Shown here: positions 33,699 to 46,827 of the stretch, in pieces
Layout of the letters: each line of letters begins with the position of its first letter
Numbering within the stretch: position 1 is the first letter of the stretch
Assembly (NCBI GenBank): GCA_037954665.1
Contig: JBBMOL010000012.1
Span: forward strand, 4,774,001-4,838,000
Direction of reading: 5' to 3'
From: Laguncularia racemosa
Taxonomy: Eukaryota; Streptophyta; Magnoliopsida; Myrtales; Combretaceae
DNA: 64,000 bases
The notes under the pieces: generated by a model
The model's database searches: none
The model's input: only the letters and a program-made list of their open reading frames with translations
Told to the model about the DNA's origin: nothing
Made by a program: the position numbers and the translations under genes

Positions 33699-36600
33699 AT
33701 TTGCTAAACACCAAACAAACTTTGCATAATCTCCTTAAACATCAAGATCCCTTTAACATCATATTGATGGCATTTTCTAATATTAGTCATCTAATGATTG
33801 ATCATATTCACAATATGCGCAACATTGAGATAAGTGCAAAATATAGTATACATTATGTTACATACTCCACTAAAATAAGAGACCATTAATACATACTTAT
33901 CTTCTCCTATGACATGGTGATAAATCTACAGGTCATGGGGATTGGCTTGGCATATGGCATGTAAAGCGCCGAGTATCTTCTCAATATACCTTTGTTAAGA
34001 TAACCATAATCTACTTAACCCTCTATAAATCTCCATATCCATAATTGTCTTCAATGTACCATGATCTTTACTCTCAAACTCTATATTATGCTTGGTCTTC
34101 AAACTTTATGTATGTCAAATAAAGTCTTTATTGTAATCAATATGTCATCAAAATATAGTATGAGACAAATATAAGAGCTAGTATCCATCTTCTGGATAGA
34201 TATTGAAGTGTCATACTTGCTCCCCTCAAAACCAATACTTAACATAGAACTATTAAAATGCATGTATTATTGTTTTAAGGATTGCTTAATCCTAAACAAG
34301 GACTTTCTTCAATAAGCACATATGATCCTCTCTTCCTTTAACAACAAAACCCTTCAACTACAACATCATCATTTATTCATCAAGATCTCTATGCAAAACT
34401 ATAATTTTAACATATAACTTCTCTAACTCTAAATTATGTATGGAAACAAGAGCAAGCAAGATATATATATTGAAGTATGTTAAATAATAGGAGAAAAAAA
34501 CATCATGAAAGTCTAAAATCTCTACTTAGTTGTAACCCTTAGCTACAAAACATGCCTTTTACCTAGTTTTCTCTGAGTTAACTCCTTCTTTCTCCTTGAA
34601 AATCTATTTACACCACTACTTTCTTCTTAGAATCGGTGGTTACATAAGCCTTAAGTGTCATAACTATGAGAAGACTCTACATCCTTTTACATGGCCAAAA
34701 ACCAAGAACCTCTATTAGGGGTGCTAATTATCTCTTTATAGGAAGTAGGATTCAAGCATTTTGTTCTATCTCACACTAAGAGTGTGCAAGCCACCATATC
34801 ATCAAATATCAAATCTCTATAGTGGTCTAATTTGTCATCTCTGTTAATTTCTAACAATAGATTAATGTTGGGATGCCACTAGAACTATAATTATAGGTCA
34901 CACTTAACTACAAATGATGATTCATCTCTTTGAATGTGGATTAACATACCCACCTTTTTCCAATGTACTCCCTATCTAGCTAGAATTAGGTCACAAAACT
35001 ATTGACTATAGCCTATCAAACTTATCAAACACAACAACCCTTCTAACAACTACTTTCTTCTCCTATAACCCTTAAATCTAAAAAGATACCCTAAGAAGAT
35101 GCATTACAAATTTAGCATCTAACTTCCCTATACTTGCAAGTGCATAAGCTAAACATCCAAACACTCTAAGATGTGAATATTATGGTAAGTACTTAGTGAT
35201 AACCATTCTGGAGTCTTATTCTCAAGCACTTAGTATTTATGATATGACATGGAATATTAATGGCCTCTTCCATAACTAATTCTAATGTCTAGCATTAGAA
35301 AGCATACATCTAGCTTTCTCTAACGAGATTTTCATTTGGAGTATAGGCAACTATCCTATGGCGTACTATACCCTACTAGGTACATAAATCATTGAACTCA
35401 AACCCATTATCAAATTTAAATCTTTTAACTAACTTCTTACTTTACTTGTCTATTAAGGTCTTCTAATATTTGAAATTCTCAAATATATCTCTCTTCCAAT
35501 GAAAAAAGAAAACCTATGATTTCTTGGAAAATTCATTAGTAAACGTCAAATACCAAACATCATTAAAATGGGTGATTAGAATAAGGCCTAAAGATCGGAT
35601 AAATGTACTATGTAATTGATTTCACTATGTTCAACATATCACCAAATTAGATTCTCATACACTGCCAATAATGCATGGCTCATACAAATCTATTACCACA
35701 AGAATTTCAACACCCATTATCTTACAAGTGCATAAGGTCATCAAGCAACAATTATACTAAATTCAAGTATTATACCTACAAAGAACAATTGACAATAAGC
35801 ACTATACCCTATGTAGATTCTAGTTTATCAAGCCAAAAGAGAAGTCAAGATTGACTACATCTACTAAAACACAAATGAAAAGTAATGAGAAACTATTAAC
35901 CATAAATTAAGAGAGCATTTAAGGTTTAAAAATTGTAAAAGGAGTAAATAAAATCATACAATGTCTCTAAGATATATAAAAATATGTATTTATGATGTTG
36001 CTTTCATGCGAAATTTTAGGGACTTTGTTCAAATTTCATGGAATGATATTTAACCAAATAATTGAAATTTAGCTTTAAGTGTTTTCAATAGCACTTCATC
36101 CAAATGTCGATGGGAAGATTTATATGAGATTCTACAATGTCATCATTGAGCTTTAAGCATTGCAAAGTTCACATGACACTAGGAGACAAGATTAAAACAA
36201 GATATTATATTCATCCAAATCTCCCTGAGGAGATTATTTGACCCATGAAGGCACTGCTTCATTCTAATGTCCTCCTTAATGTTTGAATCTTATCTTGTTG
36301 TAGCTAAAAAATGCATTATTTTAATAGTTTTTAGAATTAAGTATCTCCAATCATTTTCACCAAAACAACACATGCAATAAACAAACTAGAGGTGAAAACA
36401 TGAGCATTTAACATGTATAAACATGATGTATTTGGCCATTATCAACTATCTAAATTCTCCGTTCTCAAATCCACACTACATGGGTGATGTTTACCTTTTT
36501 CTCTTATATGGCCTAAATGCATATGCTACAACTTTATTAGACTAAAAAAAATAAGAAAGACATGATTATCGCACTTATAACTACTGTAACCATCAAAATT

Positions 36601-37079
36601 GCAAAGGCTACCAAGTTTAACACCCTTCATCAAAACTAAATACTCATAGAAAACTCTCATAATGTTTTTTTTTTTTTTAATAACTCACCTATAACCATAT
36701 GTATCCAACATGCCAAGAGCAACAAGATTCTTGAACAAGTGTAGATGACATCTAATAATAGTAAGTTTCTTGATAACACCATCATGCATCTAAGCATGAA
36801 TCGTACCAATATTAATTACCTTTAAATCTATTATCCACAAGCATATAAGGTAAAATCAATATATAAAAGAAGTACAATATTAAGTTACACTTAATGATCT
36901 CTTCAAGAGCATAAACAACTGCCATAAAATATCAAAATCTCTTATGGGAATCCATAATAAGGTCGCTTCTTATACAAACATATGATAGGGATTTAAAGTA
37001 AATAAGCTAGAGCAAAAATGGACGAAACAAGAAAATGAGTGGTGTTGACCAACAGGCCTTAATCAATTGAAGATGGCTA
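33699..37079 (-). mobile_element. Old Ty1/copia element F, right (5') part
   Basis: Minus-strand reading gives, from right to left, a protease-end region with 'MHDGVIKKLTIIRCHLHLF' (about 36795-36735) and then 'NLVALGMLDTYGY'. Integrase pieces follow with 'GIVRHRIVAYTPNENLV' (about 35385-35335). RT has 'EDHMCLLKK' and the active-site motif 'YFDDILIT' (about 34155-34132), and RNase H starts with 'GVCNIMYTIFCTYLNVAH' (about 33870-33815). Many stops and shifts show great age. An LTR-like stretch (about 36860-37040) matches 20780-20930. gag was not found. It ends at 37079 where chromovirus D begins. Confidence 0.75.
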
Positions 37080-39008
37080 TGTAATGCCCCAAAACCCGAG
37101 TCGCGCTACCGCCCGCCATGTATCCTTATCTTGCAAGAACACGTTAAGGCTCTGAAACAACTCTAATACATTTTACCCTATAACTCCTATATAAAAACAT
37201 TTCACATATCTTCAAATTTTCAAATAATAACTTAAACCATATCAAACATCTAATGCAGCGGGAGTCTTTAAACACCAAAATAACATTTTCAAAAAATAAT
37301 GTCTATCACAATCTAATAACATAATTCTACCAAAACCTAATCACCATAATAGTAATGAAAATCGTCATCTTCCTCTCTCTGTGGTTCACCTAAACCTAAA
37401 TTATCTTCTGGGTTCTCATCTCCCTCAACACCTGCATCTAAAAATGATTTCTCGAAATGTGAGCTAATGCCTAGTATGTATAACATAAACAAGTATCACA
37501 CACATCATGCAGAACTTAAACACAGACAACCATTTCTTAATATAATTTATGTCCATAAGCAAACAACAAGGTACTCATGACCCCCTTAACACACTTAACA
37601 CATTGGAGCAAGACTTAGCAATAGGAACTACCACTGCAGGCCCTACACCCATGTACACTTAACCACTTAATCAACATTTAGCCTAGATCATTTCCAAGCA
37701 TGACTCCACTAGGGATAACGTCACACAAGGATCATTGGGTGCTTCCTATGGATCTGCCACTATGGGCCCCTAGGCCGAGCTAAGCACATACAGCATACCA
37801 CTTAAATACTTAGGCCAATTCATTCAACATAATCAATTTCAACACATGTACTAACTTAAAAAAACACAGAACAGCACACAAGTTACACGTATCTTGAATT
37901 CTAGCTTTAAGCACTTTCCGGTCTTGAACTTAATCTAATTGGAAATCTGTACACATTAACATACTCTTTTTAGTATTTAATCTAAGATAAATATCATTCT
38001 TAATTTTCTTAATCCTATTCCTTTAATCTCTCTAAAGCCTTACTAATTATATAGGTTGCATGAAAATTAGTTTAATTTGAAGTTAAATGAATATATAATT
38101 ATGTTATACTTTATTCAACAAGGTCATGTTAGGGACCGTGTTGCTCAACACGAGCTAAAGCACGACCGTGTTAAAGGTCTTGTATCTTTCAGTGACAACT
38201 TGGTTTCAACATAGTTGAAACACGACCGTGTTAAAAGGCTTTGTTATCCTTGACTTAACATGGTCGAAACATGACAGTGTTGGGAGGATGTGTATCTCTC
38301 GGTGCACCTTTCCATTTCAACATGGTCAAAACATAACTGTATTGGGAGGCCGTACTATCCTTAACTTAACACGGTCGAAATACGACCGTGTTGGGAAGCC
38401 GTATATCTCTAGGTGAACTATTTCATTTCAATACGGTCGAAACATGACCGTGTTACGAGGCCATAGTACCCTCGGCAATCTCCATGAACCTTAATTCTTT
38501 TACTTCAATTTCTCCAAAACTTAATCCTAGATATTCTTTAGCTCAATTAAGTCTCTAAAACATGTAATTATAAATAAATTACACAGATTAGATTACTTAC
38601 TTCAATTTTCTCAAATCGCAAATCTCGAGTCGTTGATTCTCGTTCTCCTATTATCCTTGCTTAAACTTTGTGTTCTGTGTAAATAAACGATACGCATAAT
38701 TTCTGAATTCCACTAATCCTAATTTAAAATTCTTATAGAATCTTTACCTCGAGTTCTTAGAATTTATTCGCTCCTTTTTCCTATCGTTGTCCTAAGGTTT
38801 TTTGTATGGAGCATCTATCCTCTAAGACTCTGTTTCACTACTCAAAATGACAAAGGAGGTTCTCTAGGTTAACTTGGAGTATTTATATTCTCCGTGTGAA
38901 ATGACTAAATTCCCCTCGAAATTTTATAAAGTTTCATTCTCGTCTTTAGCTCTTTATGATAATACCTATATTACATAAATAAATAAATAAAATCTTTCAG
39001 GTATTACA
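37080..39008 (-). repeat. 3' LTR of chromovirus D
   Basis: 1929 bp from TGTAATGCCCC to TATTACA. It holds an array of ACACGACCGTGTT inverted repeats at about 38105-38460. It matches 49027-49886 joined to 56083-57224, apart from a VNTR that is longer in the right copy. Confidence 0.9.
38205..38460. repeat. Hairpin-forming repeats in the D LTR
   Basis: Five diverged units start near 38210, 38254, 38312, 38365 and 38426. The best, 38368-38392, is AACACGGTCG, a 5-nt loop, then CGACCGTGTT: perfect 10-bp arms. The units carry either 'GTGTATCTCTCGGTG' or 'GTTATCCTTGACTTA' between palindromes. The right LTR has the same array at about 56445-56680. Confidence 0.8.
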
Positions 39009-39049
39009 TTCTCTCCCCCTTATAAAAACTTTCATCCTCGAAAGTACCT

Positions 39050-39868
39050 AATTTTGGAAGAGTTCTGGATGCTTTCTCTTCATTTCTTCCTCTAACTCTC
39101 ATGTCGCTTCCCTTTCCATTTAGTTTGTCCATTGCACTTTAACATAAGGCATTGTTTTCCATCTTAGCACATGTTCTATAGTGTCCAAAATCCTTATTAG
39201 CCTTTCCAAAGACGTCAAATTTGTCTACACATTCAGGGTTCCAAAGCCACTATCTGATCTGGGTCGAGTATATACTTCCTCAGCATGGATATGTGGAATA
39301 CATCATGTACCCCAGCTAAATTTGGTGGAAAGGCTAATATGTAAGCTACCGTGCCTATTCTCTCCAAGATCTCAAATGGGCCTATATACCTCGGGTTTAA
39401 CTTTCCCCTCAACCCGAATCTGATCACTCCCTTTGTTGGAGAAATCCTCAAAAATACCTTATCTCCCACTTGGAATTCCAAAGGACACCTTCTCTTGTTT
39501 GCATAGCTCTTTTGTCGAGATTGGGTCATCTGTACTCTCTGCTTGATTAGTTTCACCCTGTCAACTGCTTCTTGTACTAATTTCGACCCCATCATCTATC
39601 TTTCTCCCACTTCATCCCAATATAGTGGGGATTTACACCTTCTTCCATAAAGAGCTTCATATGGTGCCATCTAAATGGTTACCTAGTAGTTGTTATTATA
39701 GGCAAACTCTACCAAAGGTATATGCTCATTCCAGTTTCCTCCAAAATCTAATGCACATGCCCTGAGCAAATCTTCCAATACTTATATGGTTTTTTTAGAC
39801 TGTCCATCTGTTTGTGGGTAGAATGCTGTGCTGAACTGCAGTTTGATGCCCAATGACTTGTGAAGGCT
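39050..39868 (-). pseudogene. Chromovirus D integrase C-terminus and chromodomain
   Basis: Reading leftward from the junction with B at 39868, the piece continues integrase with 'HKSLGIKLQFSTAFYPQTDG' (first codons), then stops, then an open stretch 39595-39233 with 'RRCPLEFQVGDKVFLRISP' and 'HDVFHISMLRKYI'. A chromodomain-like tail follows near 39200-39060 ('RILDTIEHVLRWKTMPYVKV'), with stops where Trp codons are expected. Chromodomains steer integration to marked chromatin. This identifies D as a chromovirus, closest by eye to the Tekay/Del type. Confidence 0.82.
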
Positions 39869-40593
39869 TGATGTGCTCTATTAGATCTTAATACCAATCA
39901 AAGAAAACAAATACAATTGATTCCAATTTCCAACTAAATAGCATGAACCTTAAGTTGAAGATGGAACCCTAATTGCATGAAACAATAACAAATGAACCAA
40001 CCAATTACACACTAGATATGACACACTAGTAATAATTGGAAGCAACTCAAGAAATATTAATATGACTCACAACAATTCCTTAAGTCAACTCGCCACAATT
40101 TCACAATGAAATTGATAAGAGTAGAGCATGCATGAGGAGGAGCTCTCCACGGCACAAAATTCAAATATGTAATGTTCAAAAAGTCCCCTATAAATCCTAC
40201 TTTACAAGTATTTATACTTGTTCTAAATAAGGCAAATTTAACAAAAGAAAATATAAGTAAAGAATAACATATGTGGTCAGTTTTCCAACAAATGAAAAAT
40301 ATCATATGTGGCTGGTTTCCTTCGATTCCATGGAGCAATGTACGACCGGTTCTTTTTTTATTTATGTAGGTCCATGAATAACCCATAAACTAAGCATTAG
40401 TGAATTTACTCATCATCCTGTAAAAACTCACAAATGTACCTGCTGAAATACACACAAATTAGACAATGAAAAAGAAGATACTAAACAAATATCTTCTTGG
40501 TCTAATTGTTCAAAAAGGACCATCATCACCAAATTTTGTAATCATTTGGCTCTTTCCCTAGTGATGGGTCATGTGGGTATATGATTCTTATCA
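39869..40593 (-). repeat. 3' LTR of retrotransposon B
   Basis: 725 bp, TGATGTGCTC to TTATCA; matches 42330-43066 with scattered differences. It is related to, but shorter than, the LTRs of A. Confidence 0.88.
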
Positions 40594-40905
40594 TCTCCTT
40601 AGGGTTGTGGAATTTGCCCTCAAATTTGATAGGTCTTCATGAACATCATTGGGTAAATAAGGTGATAGATCTGCAACATTAAATATAGCAAAGATGCCGT
40701 ATCCTCCTGGCAATTTATCTATTAAAAATCACTATAGTCATCCAATACCTAAGATACTGTAAAGGGTAATTGCTCATGCCCCTCTATATCTAGGATATAC
40801 CTTATCTGTAGAAAATATACTAGTCCTTCATCTGCTATGACCTCCTCTAACTCATACTATTCCACCGATAAGGCTTTATTCTTCCCAATTTTACTTATCT
40901 ACCTC

Positions 40906-41012
40906 TGAACTTCTTAGACCTCTAAAGGTTTAATTATCTGCCTCTGAACCTCTTGGACCTCTGAAGGTTTACTTATCTGCCTCTGAACCTCTTAGACCTC
41001 TGAAGGTGACAT
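40906..41012 (-). repeat. 39-bp coding tandem repeat in element B
   Basis: Three units start at 40906, 40945 and 40984, 39 bp apart, homologous to the four-unit array of A and in the same place after the protease. Unit number differs between the sisters. Confidence 0.8.
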
Positions 41013-41149
41013 TGGGTTCAACACTATACGTTTACCTTCTTTCTAGAACATATAAATATTTCTGAAGCCATCATGCAAAACCCTCTTGTCATACAACTAA
41101 GGCCTACTGAGCAATATATGGGATGCACACATGGGAAGGATACCACATA

Positions 41150-41345
41150 CAATCTCATCACGATATTTATCCCCTATGCTGAAAGGTACCCTAGCCCTCT
41201 AGCCAATGCAATTTATAGGGTTTTAGATGTAGGGTAGTTACAAGTTTCAATTTAGATACTAACGATGTAGCCACTACATTAGTACAACTACCACCATCGA
41301 TAATAATAGCACATAAATTACCTTGTACTCTGGAAGAGGTGTGGA
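41150..41345 (-). pseudogene. Retropepsin-like protease remnant of element B
   Basis: Reads leftward from 'FHTSSRVQGNLCAIIIDGG' through 'SCTNVVATSLVSKLKL' to 'PYKLHWL'. The active-site Asp is kept. A short deletion after 'HWL' removes sequence still present in A (about 11190-11220), and a stop follows. Confidence 0.7.
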
Positions 41346-42329
41346 ACAAATTTTCCCTCTACTCATCATCATTAGTAGGAAACGAAGTCAAAGCTCGGCA
41401 CAGTACATTAATATATAAATACTGATCACCTCCAACCTAACTATTGGCCTCATTGCGAATTCCCCCATTTATACTATCATTCAACATGGTTGATGAATTT
41501 ATCTTTTGAAACAAAAAAGAAAAAACTCAATACAACTACAATATACTTCACATCAAATACAACACACACAACACCCCTTTTCAATCTTATAACAACACTC
41601 CACAATACATACACTCTTCTATGGTTTAACACACCAAGGCTTCACACACACTTCCACAATTTAACACACAACCACTACTACACACCCAACGCACAACACT
41701 CACTCTACAGTACACACACACAATCACGGTGCAACACCGTTCAAACTACGGCTTCACTCACTTTAAGACACAAAGTGCACTCCACCAAAAACTCATACAC
41801 CCACGGTGCACTTCACAATCACAACAACAAAATGCAAATGGAAGTAATTATGGAAACTTCTTTAAATGGCAAGCTAATGATTCCAACTAGTCAAAGTCCA
41901 TTTAAAATGATCAATACACAATAACTCCCACAAGTAATGATTGATTTGAATTCAAAAATGTTTCCTAATTCTCCATGCAAGAAGAGCAAATCTGAAAATT
42001 TAACCTTCCAGTTTCGAAATTTCAAGGAAACAACAAACACCAATCAACACTACTTCAACTTATGGAATTCCAAATTATGGAATTCAATTCAAGAACTTCA
42101 CCTTCTTCCACACACAATCAACTCACGACAAAGGATATAATCTGAATTCTACACTTCACAAGATTTCAATTAGAAATCACATAAGCAATTCAAGGAACAA
42201 TTCAACACAAGAACTCCAAGTTTCACTTCACATAATTCAAATTTCAGAATAAAGGATCAAGAACCCTAAATCCCAATTGGTGAATCATGAAAATATCCCT
42301 TCTCTAAACCTTGCTTTAATACCAAATTA

Positions 42330-43066
42330 TGATGTACTCCATTGGATCTTAATGCTAATCAAAGAAAACAAACATAATTGATTCCAATTTTCAACTAAAT
42401 GGCGTGAACCTTAGGTTAAAGATGGAACCCTAATTGTGTGAAATAAAGACAAATGAACCAACCAATTACACACTAGATATGACACACTAGCAATAATTGG
42501 AAGCAACTGAAGAAATATTGATATGACTTACAATAATTCCTTAAGCCAACTCACCATAATTTCACAATGAAAATGATAAGAGTAGAGGATGTGTGAGGAG
42601 GAGCTCTACACGGCACAAAATTCGGATATGTAATGTTCAAAAAGTCCCTTACAAACCCTACTTTACAAGTATTTATACTTGTTCTAAATAAGGCAAATTT
42701 AACAAAAGAAAATACAAGTAAAGAACAACATATGTAGCCAGTTTTCCAACAAAAGAAAATACAAATGAAAAATATCATATGTGGCCTGTTTCCTTCAATT
42801 CCATGGAGCAATGTAAGATCGGTTCTTCTTTGATTTATGTAGGTCTATGAATAACCCACAACCTAAGCATTAGTGAATTTACTCGTCATCCCGTAAAAAC
42901 CCACAAATGTACTTATTGAAATATATAACAATTATACAATGAAAAAGAAGATACTAAACAAATATCTTTAGGGTCTAATTGTTCAAAGAAGACCCTCATC
43001 ACCAAATTTTGTAATCCTTTAGCTCTTGCCCTAGTGATGGGTCCTATGAGTATATGATTCCTATCA
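42330..43066 (-). repeat. 5' LTR of retrotransposon B
   Basis: 737 bp, TGATGTACTC to CTATCA. On the minus strand its first part encodes 'GPITRARAKGLQNLVMRV', the coding overlap into the LTR also seen in A and C. Confidence 0.88.
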
Positions 43067-43071
43067 AGGCT

Positions 43072-46000
43072 GCTCCAAAATTTGTTCACAAACCTTGTGT
43101 CTCTATCGGAAGTGATTGTCACTAGCACTCCATGCAATCTGATTATCTCTTGTATGTATAGTTGAGCCAATTTCTCCAATTTATATCCTACTCTAATAGG
43201 TATGAAATGAGTAGACTTGGTCAATCTGTCCACTATGACCCAAACTGCATCCTGCTTCTCTTTGGTATTCTGGAGGGTTGTAACAAAATCCATTGTCACA
43301 TGCTCCTATTTCCACTCCGGTACTGGAAGAGGTTGTAATTCTCCAGCTGGTCTTTGGTGTTCTATTCTGATCTACTGGCATATGAGGCATTGGCTACATA
43401 TTCTACTATTTCTCTCTTCATGTTTCTCCACCAATAATAGCTCTTCACGTCCTTGTAAATTTTGGTACTTCTAGGATGTATTGTGTAAGCAGAGTGATGT
43501 GCCTCTTTCATTATCTCTCTCTTCAATTTTACATCCCTCGGCACACATACTCTCATTTTGTACCTCAAGGTCCCTTCTATATTTAAGTTGAATTCTAGTG
43601 CTTTGCCTTATCCCATTCTGTTCTTAATCTCTTGAATATACTTATCTTCCATCTAACCCGATTTAATTATGTCCACTATGGTTGGCTGAATCCTTAAAGT
43701 AGCCATTTTTGCTCCCACTTCTTGTGTCAAAACTTGTAGCTCCATTTTGCGCATGTCTTCCAATAACTTTTTCTGTGAAGTGATGAGAGTGACTACATTG
43801 CCCGTTTCTTTCTACCAAGGGCATCTGCCACCACATTGGCTTTTCCTGGATGGTATTGTATTTCCAGGTCATAATCCTTAATTAACTCCAACTATCTCCT
43901 CTATCTCATGTTCAGCTCTTTTTGCGTAAATATGTATTTCAGGCTTCTGTGGTTAGTGAAGATTTTGCACCTTTCTCCATATAAGTAATGCCTCCATAGC
44001 TTCAAAGCTAATACTACAGCTGCCAATTCTAAGTCATAAGTTAGGTAGTTCTTTTCATACGACTTCAATTGTCGATATGCATATGCTATTACCCAACCAC
44101 CTTGCATCAATACACACCCCAAGCCTTAAATTAAATTATCACTATATACTGTAAACTCTTCTCCACTCTTGGGCAAAGTCAAAACTGGCGTTGACACCAA
44201 TTTCTCTTTAAGCATCTGAAAGTTGACTTCACATCTGTCATCCCATTTGAATTTCATATTCTTCTTTGTCAATCTGGTGAGAGGAGTTGCTATTTTGGAA
44301 AACCCTTCTACAAATCTCCTATAGTAGCTTGCTAGATCCAAGAAGTTTTTTACCTCTATAATTGTCTTCAGTCTATGCTAGTATACTATTGCTCTCACCT
44401 TTTCTGGGTCTACGGATATACCACCCCTATTAACCACATGACCCAAAAAGACTACTTGTTCTAGCTAGAATTCACATTTACTAAATTCAGCATACAACTT
44501 CTCATCTTATAGTTTGCCCAATACTAATCTCAAGTGCTCTCTATGCTCCTCAATACTTTTAGAGTATATCGGGATATCATCTATAAAGACGAATAGAAAT
44601 TTATCCAGGAAATCCTTGAATACTCTATTCATTAAATCCATAAATGCAGCTAGTGCATTCGTTAGTCTAAAGGGCATCACCAAAAACTCACAGTGCCCAT
44701 ATCTAGTCTTGAATGTTGTTTTCTGGATGTCCACTTCTTTAATTTTGAGTTGATGATAGCCTGATCTTAAGTCTACTTTAGAGAACACCTGAGCTCCCTA
44801 CAATTGATCAAACAAGTCATCTATTCTAGGAAGAAGATATTTGTTCTTTATGGTGACTTTGTTTAATTCCTTGTAGTCTATATAGAGCCTCATGCTTCCA
44901 TCTTTCTTCTTCACAAACAGGACCGGTGCACCCTAAGGAGAGACATTAAGTCTTCTAAAACCATTATCCTGTAACTCCTATAATTGTTTCCTTAGTTCTC
45001 CCAATTCCACTAGCGTCATCCTGTAGACTGGTTTTGATATGGGTGTTGTACCTTGTACTAAGTCGATGTTGAATTCTATTTCCTTGGTTAGGGGTAAACT
45101 AGGAAGATCTTTTGGAAATACATCAAAAAATTCCCTCACTATCAATACTTCTTCCATCCTAACTTCTTCACTAGCTTCAACAGATATGGTTGCCAGTATA
45201 CTTTTTCCCCACATTTCATAGGTAGGCAATCTAATGGGTCTCTACACTTCAAGTTTATATTAAAAACATCCATCCCCAAGTATATTAAATTGTACCACCA
45301 TGTTATGGCAACCAATGGTGGCATGATATTTTGATAGCCAATTAACACCCAAAATAATGTCAAACTCTATCATCTTTAATACCAGGAGGTCTACTGGCAT
45401 CACCCTACCATGTATTTCTATTATCACTCCTTTGCATATCCTACTTATTCTTCCTCCTACTCCTAAAGGAGTACTAATAGCCAAGTAGTCATTCTTATTT
45501 TCAACATCCAAAGCACATGCACAGACAAAATTCTCGGACACATAGGACATAGACGCACCGGTATCGAATAGCACATATGCATTGCAAGAGTTCATTGGAA
45601 GCATACTTGCAATGTTGTCCACATTTAGGATATCTTGGTGTTGCTACTGATAAATTGCAAACACCCTAGTAGAAACTCTTTGTCTAGGACCTCCTGCCTG
45701 TAGTCTACCTCCCTACCCTCTCACTGGAGGTCTAACTGCCTATTGAATTGGCCCTACTTGGTTTCTAATCTATCCTTGAAGACAGTTCACTACCTTATGT
45801 CCCCTTTGGTTGCACGCATGACAAAAGATTAAGGGAACTGACCTTTCAGTGCAATGTCTGCTAATGTGCCCAGTCTTCCCATAAGAGAAACATGCCCCAT
45901 CTAGCCATACAGGACATTTAACATTTGTGTCTGCTGTAGTGAGTGCCAAAGGCACTTACTTAATCTGGAGAGGAGGGGCTACAACTTTAGGGGTTCTGGT

Positions 46001-46827
46001 TTGCAACAAGTGATGTCTTTTACTCCTATCTTGCCCCATTCCACTAGAGGCAGGTCTTTTTCCTAGAGCTATTGTTGCTCTGCGGCTCTTCTATTTTTCT
46101 ATGATCTTCTTATTTTGTTTAAAGCACTTCACTTTGTTTACCATTTTAGCATATGTATTTAGTTGAAAGGCCCCTACTGCAAGTTGTAGGTCCAATTCCA
46201 AACCTCTTAAGAACCTTTTAGCTCGAGACCTATCATCATTACGCACATTTTTATAAAGGAACTAAATGAGGCAATTCAACTCTATCTCATACTCTTCAAC
46301 AATTCGATTCCCCTATTCACAGTGGTAATAATCATTCTCTATTTTGTCTTTAAAGCTGTTGGGGAAGTATCTTTGATAAAACAGCTCCTTAAACACTACC
46401 CAATTCATACACCCCCCTATAAGTCTAGGGATCGAAGCCCACCATTTTACTGTAGTTCCCTTCAGCATGAATGCAGTATAATTCACCTTCCTATCTTCTG
46501 GTATCTGGAAAGTAGCAAAGGTCTTCTCAATTTCCTATACCCAATCCTCAACCTCGATTGGGTTATCCACTTTAAGGTTAAACTCCTTAACTAATCTTAT
46601 GAACCTATCAAAGTTGATGGGTTCATTAGCATTCCTACGTTGTGAGACTTAAGCATTGTTGTGCTAGTAGTCCCACTAGGTGGTTCATAGTATGCAGTAG
46701 TTGCACTCTCTTCAGCCATTTGACCTCTTTCCCCTTGTGGCTGTAGGTTCAAAGTTTCCTCCTCATTGGGGTTATCACGCCTAGCACCCCTTCTAGTTCC
46801 TGATCCGATAATTCTTCTTGGAGGCAT
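43072..46827 (-). pseudogene. Chromovirus D gag-pol, broken
   Basis: Starting at ATG 46827 ('MPPRRIIGSGTRRGARRDN'), the domains in order are gag (frameshift near 46600); zinc knuckles 'CHACNQRGHKVVNC' and an incomplete one (about 45900-45780); protease with DTGAS (about 45570-45555); RT from about 45230, with 'RSGYHQLKI' and 'FVFIDDIPIYSK'; RNase H (44341-43901); and the integrase zinc region 'AHHSAYTIHP' (about 43510). The integrase core has 'MDFVTTL' and 'SDRDTRF' (about 43100) and is cut by B after 'KFWSSL' at 43072. It has several stops and at least three frameshifts, so it is older than C. RT Asp-Asp is kept. Confidence 0.88.

Larger units (their letters stand above)
39869..43066 (-). 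mobile_element. Retrotransposon B: sister of A, nested in D integrase
   Basis: LTRs are 39869-40593 and 42330-43066 (TGATGTGCTC/TGATGTACTC to TATCA). The flanking duplication AGGCT (39864-39868 and 43067-43071) is perfect; deleting B and one copy restores the integrase reading 'WSSL/HKS'. Primer site TGGTATTAAAGCAAGG on the minus strand (42325-42310) gives leftward orientation. The interior (40594-42329) holds a protease segment with intact DGGSCTN (about 41305-41285), three 39-bp coding repeats and the polyprotein C-terminus, with no gag, RT, RNase H or integrase core. The architecture equals that of A, so both come from one deleted ancestor. Confidence 0.9.

Noticed and set aside
43663..43872. 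Minus-strand ORF in D with Cys/His residues
   Set aside because: Another frame gives the conserved RNase H/integrase linker ('HPGKANVVADALGR'); this ORF is a shadow.
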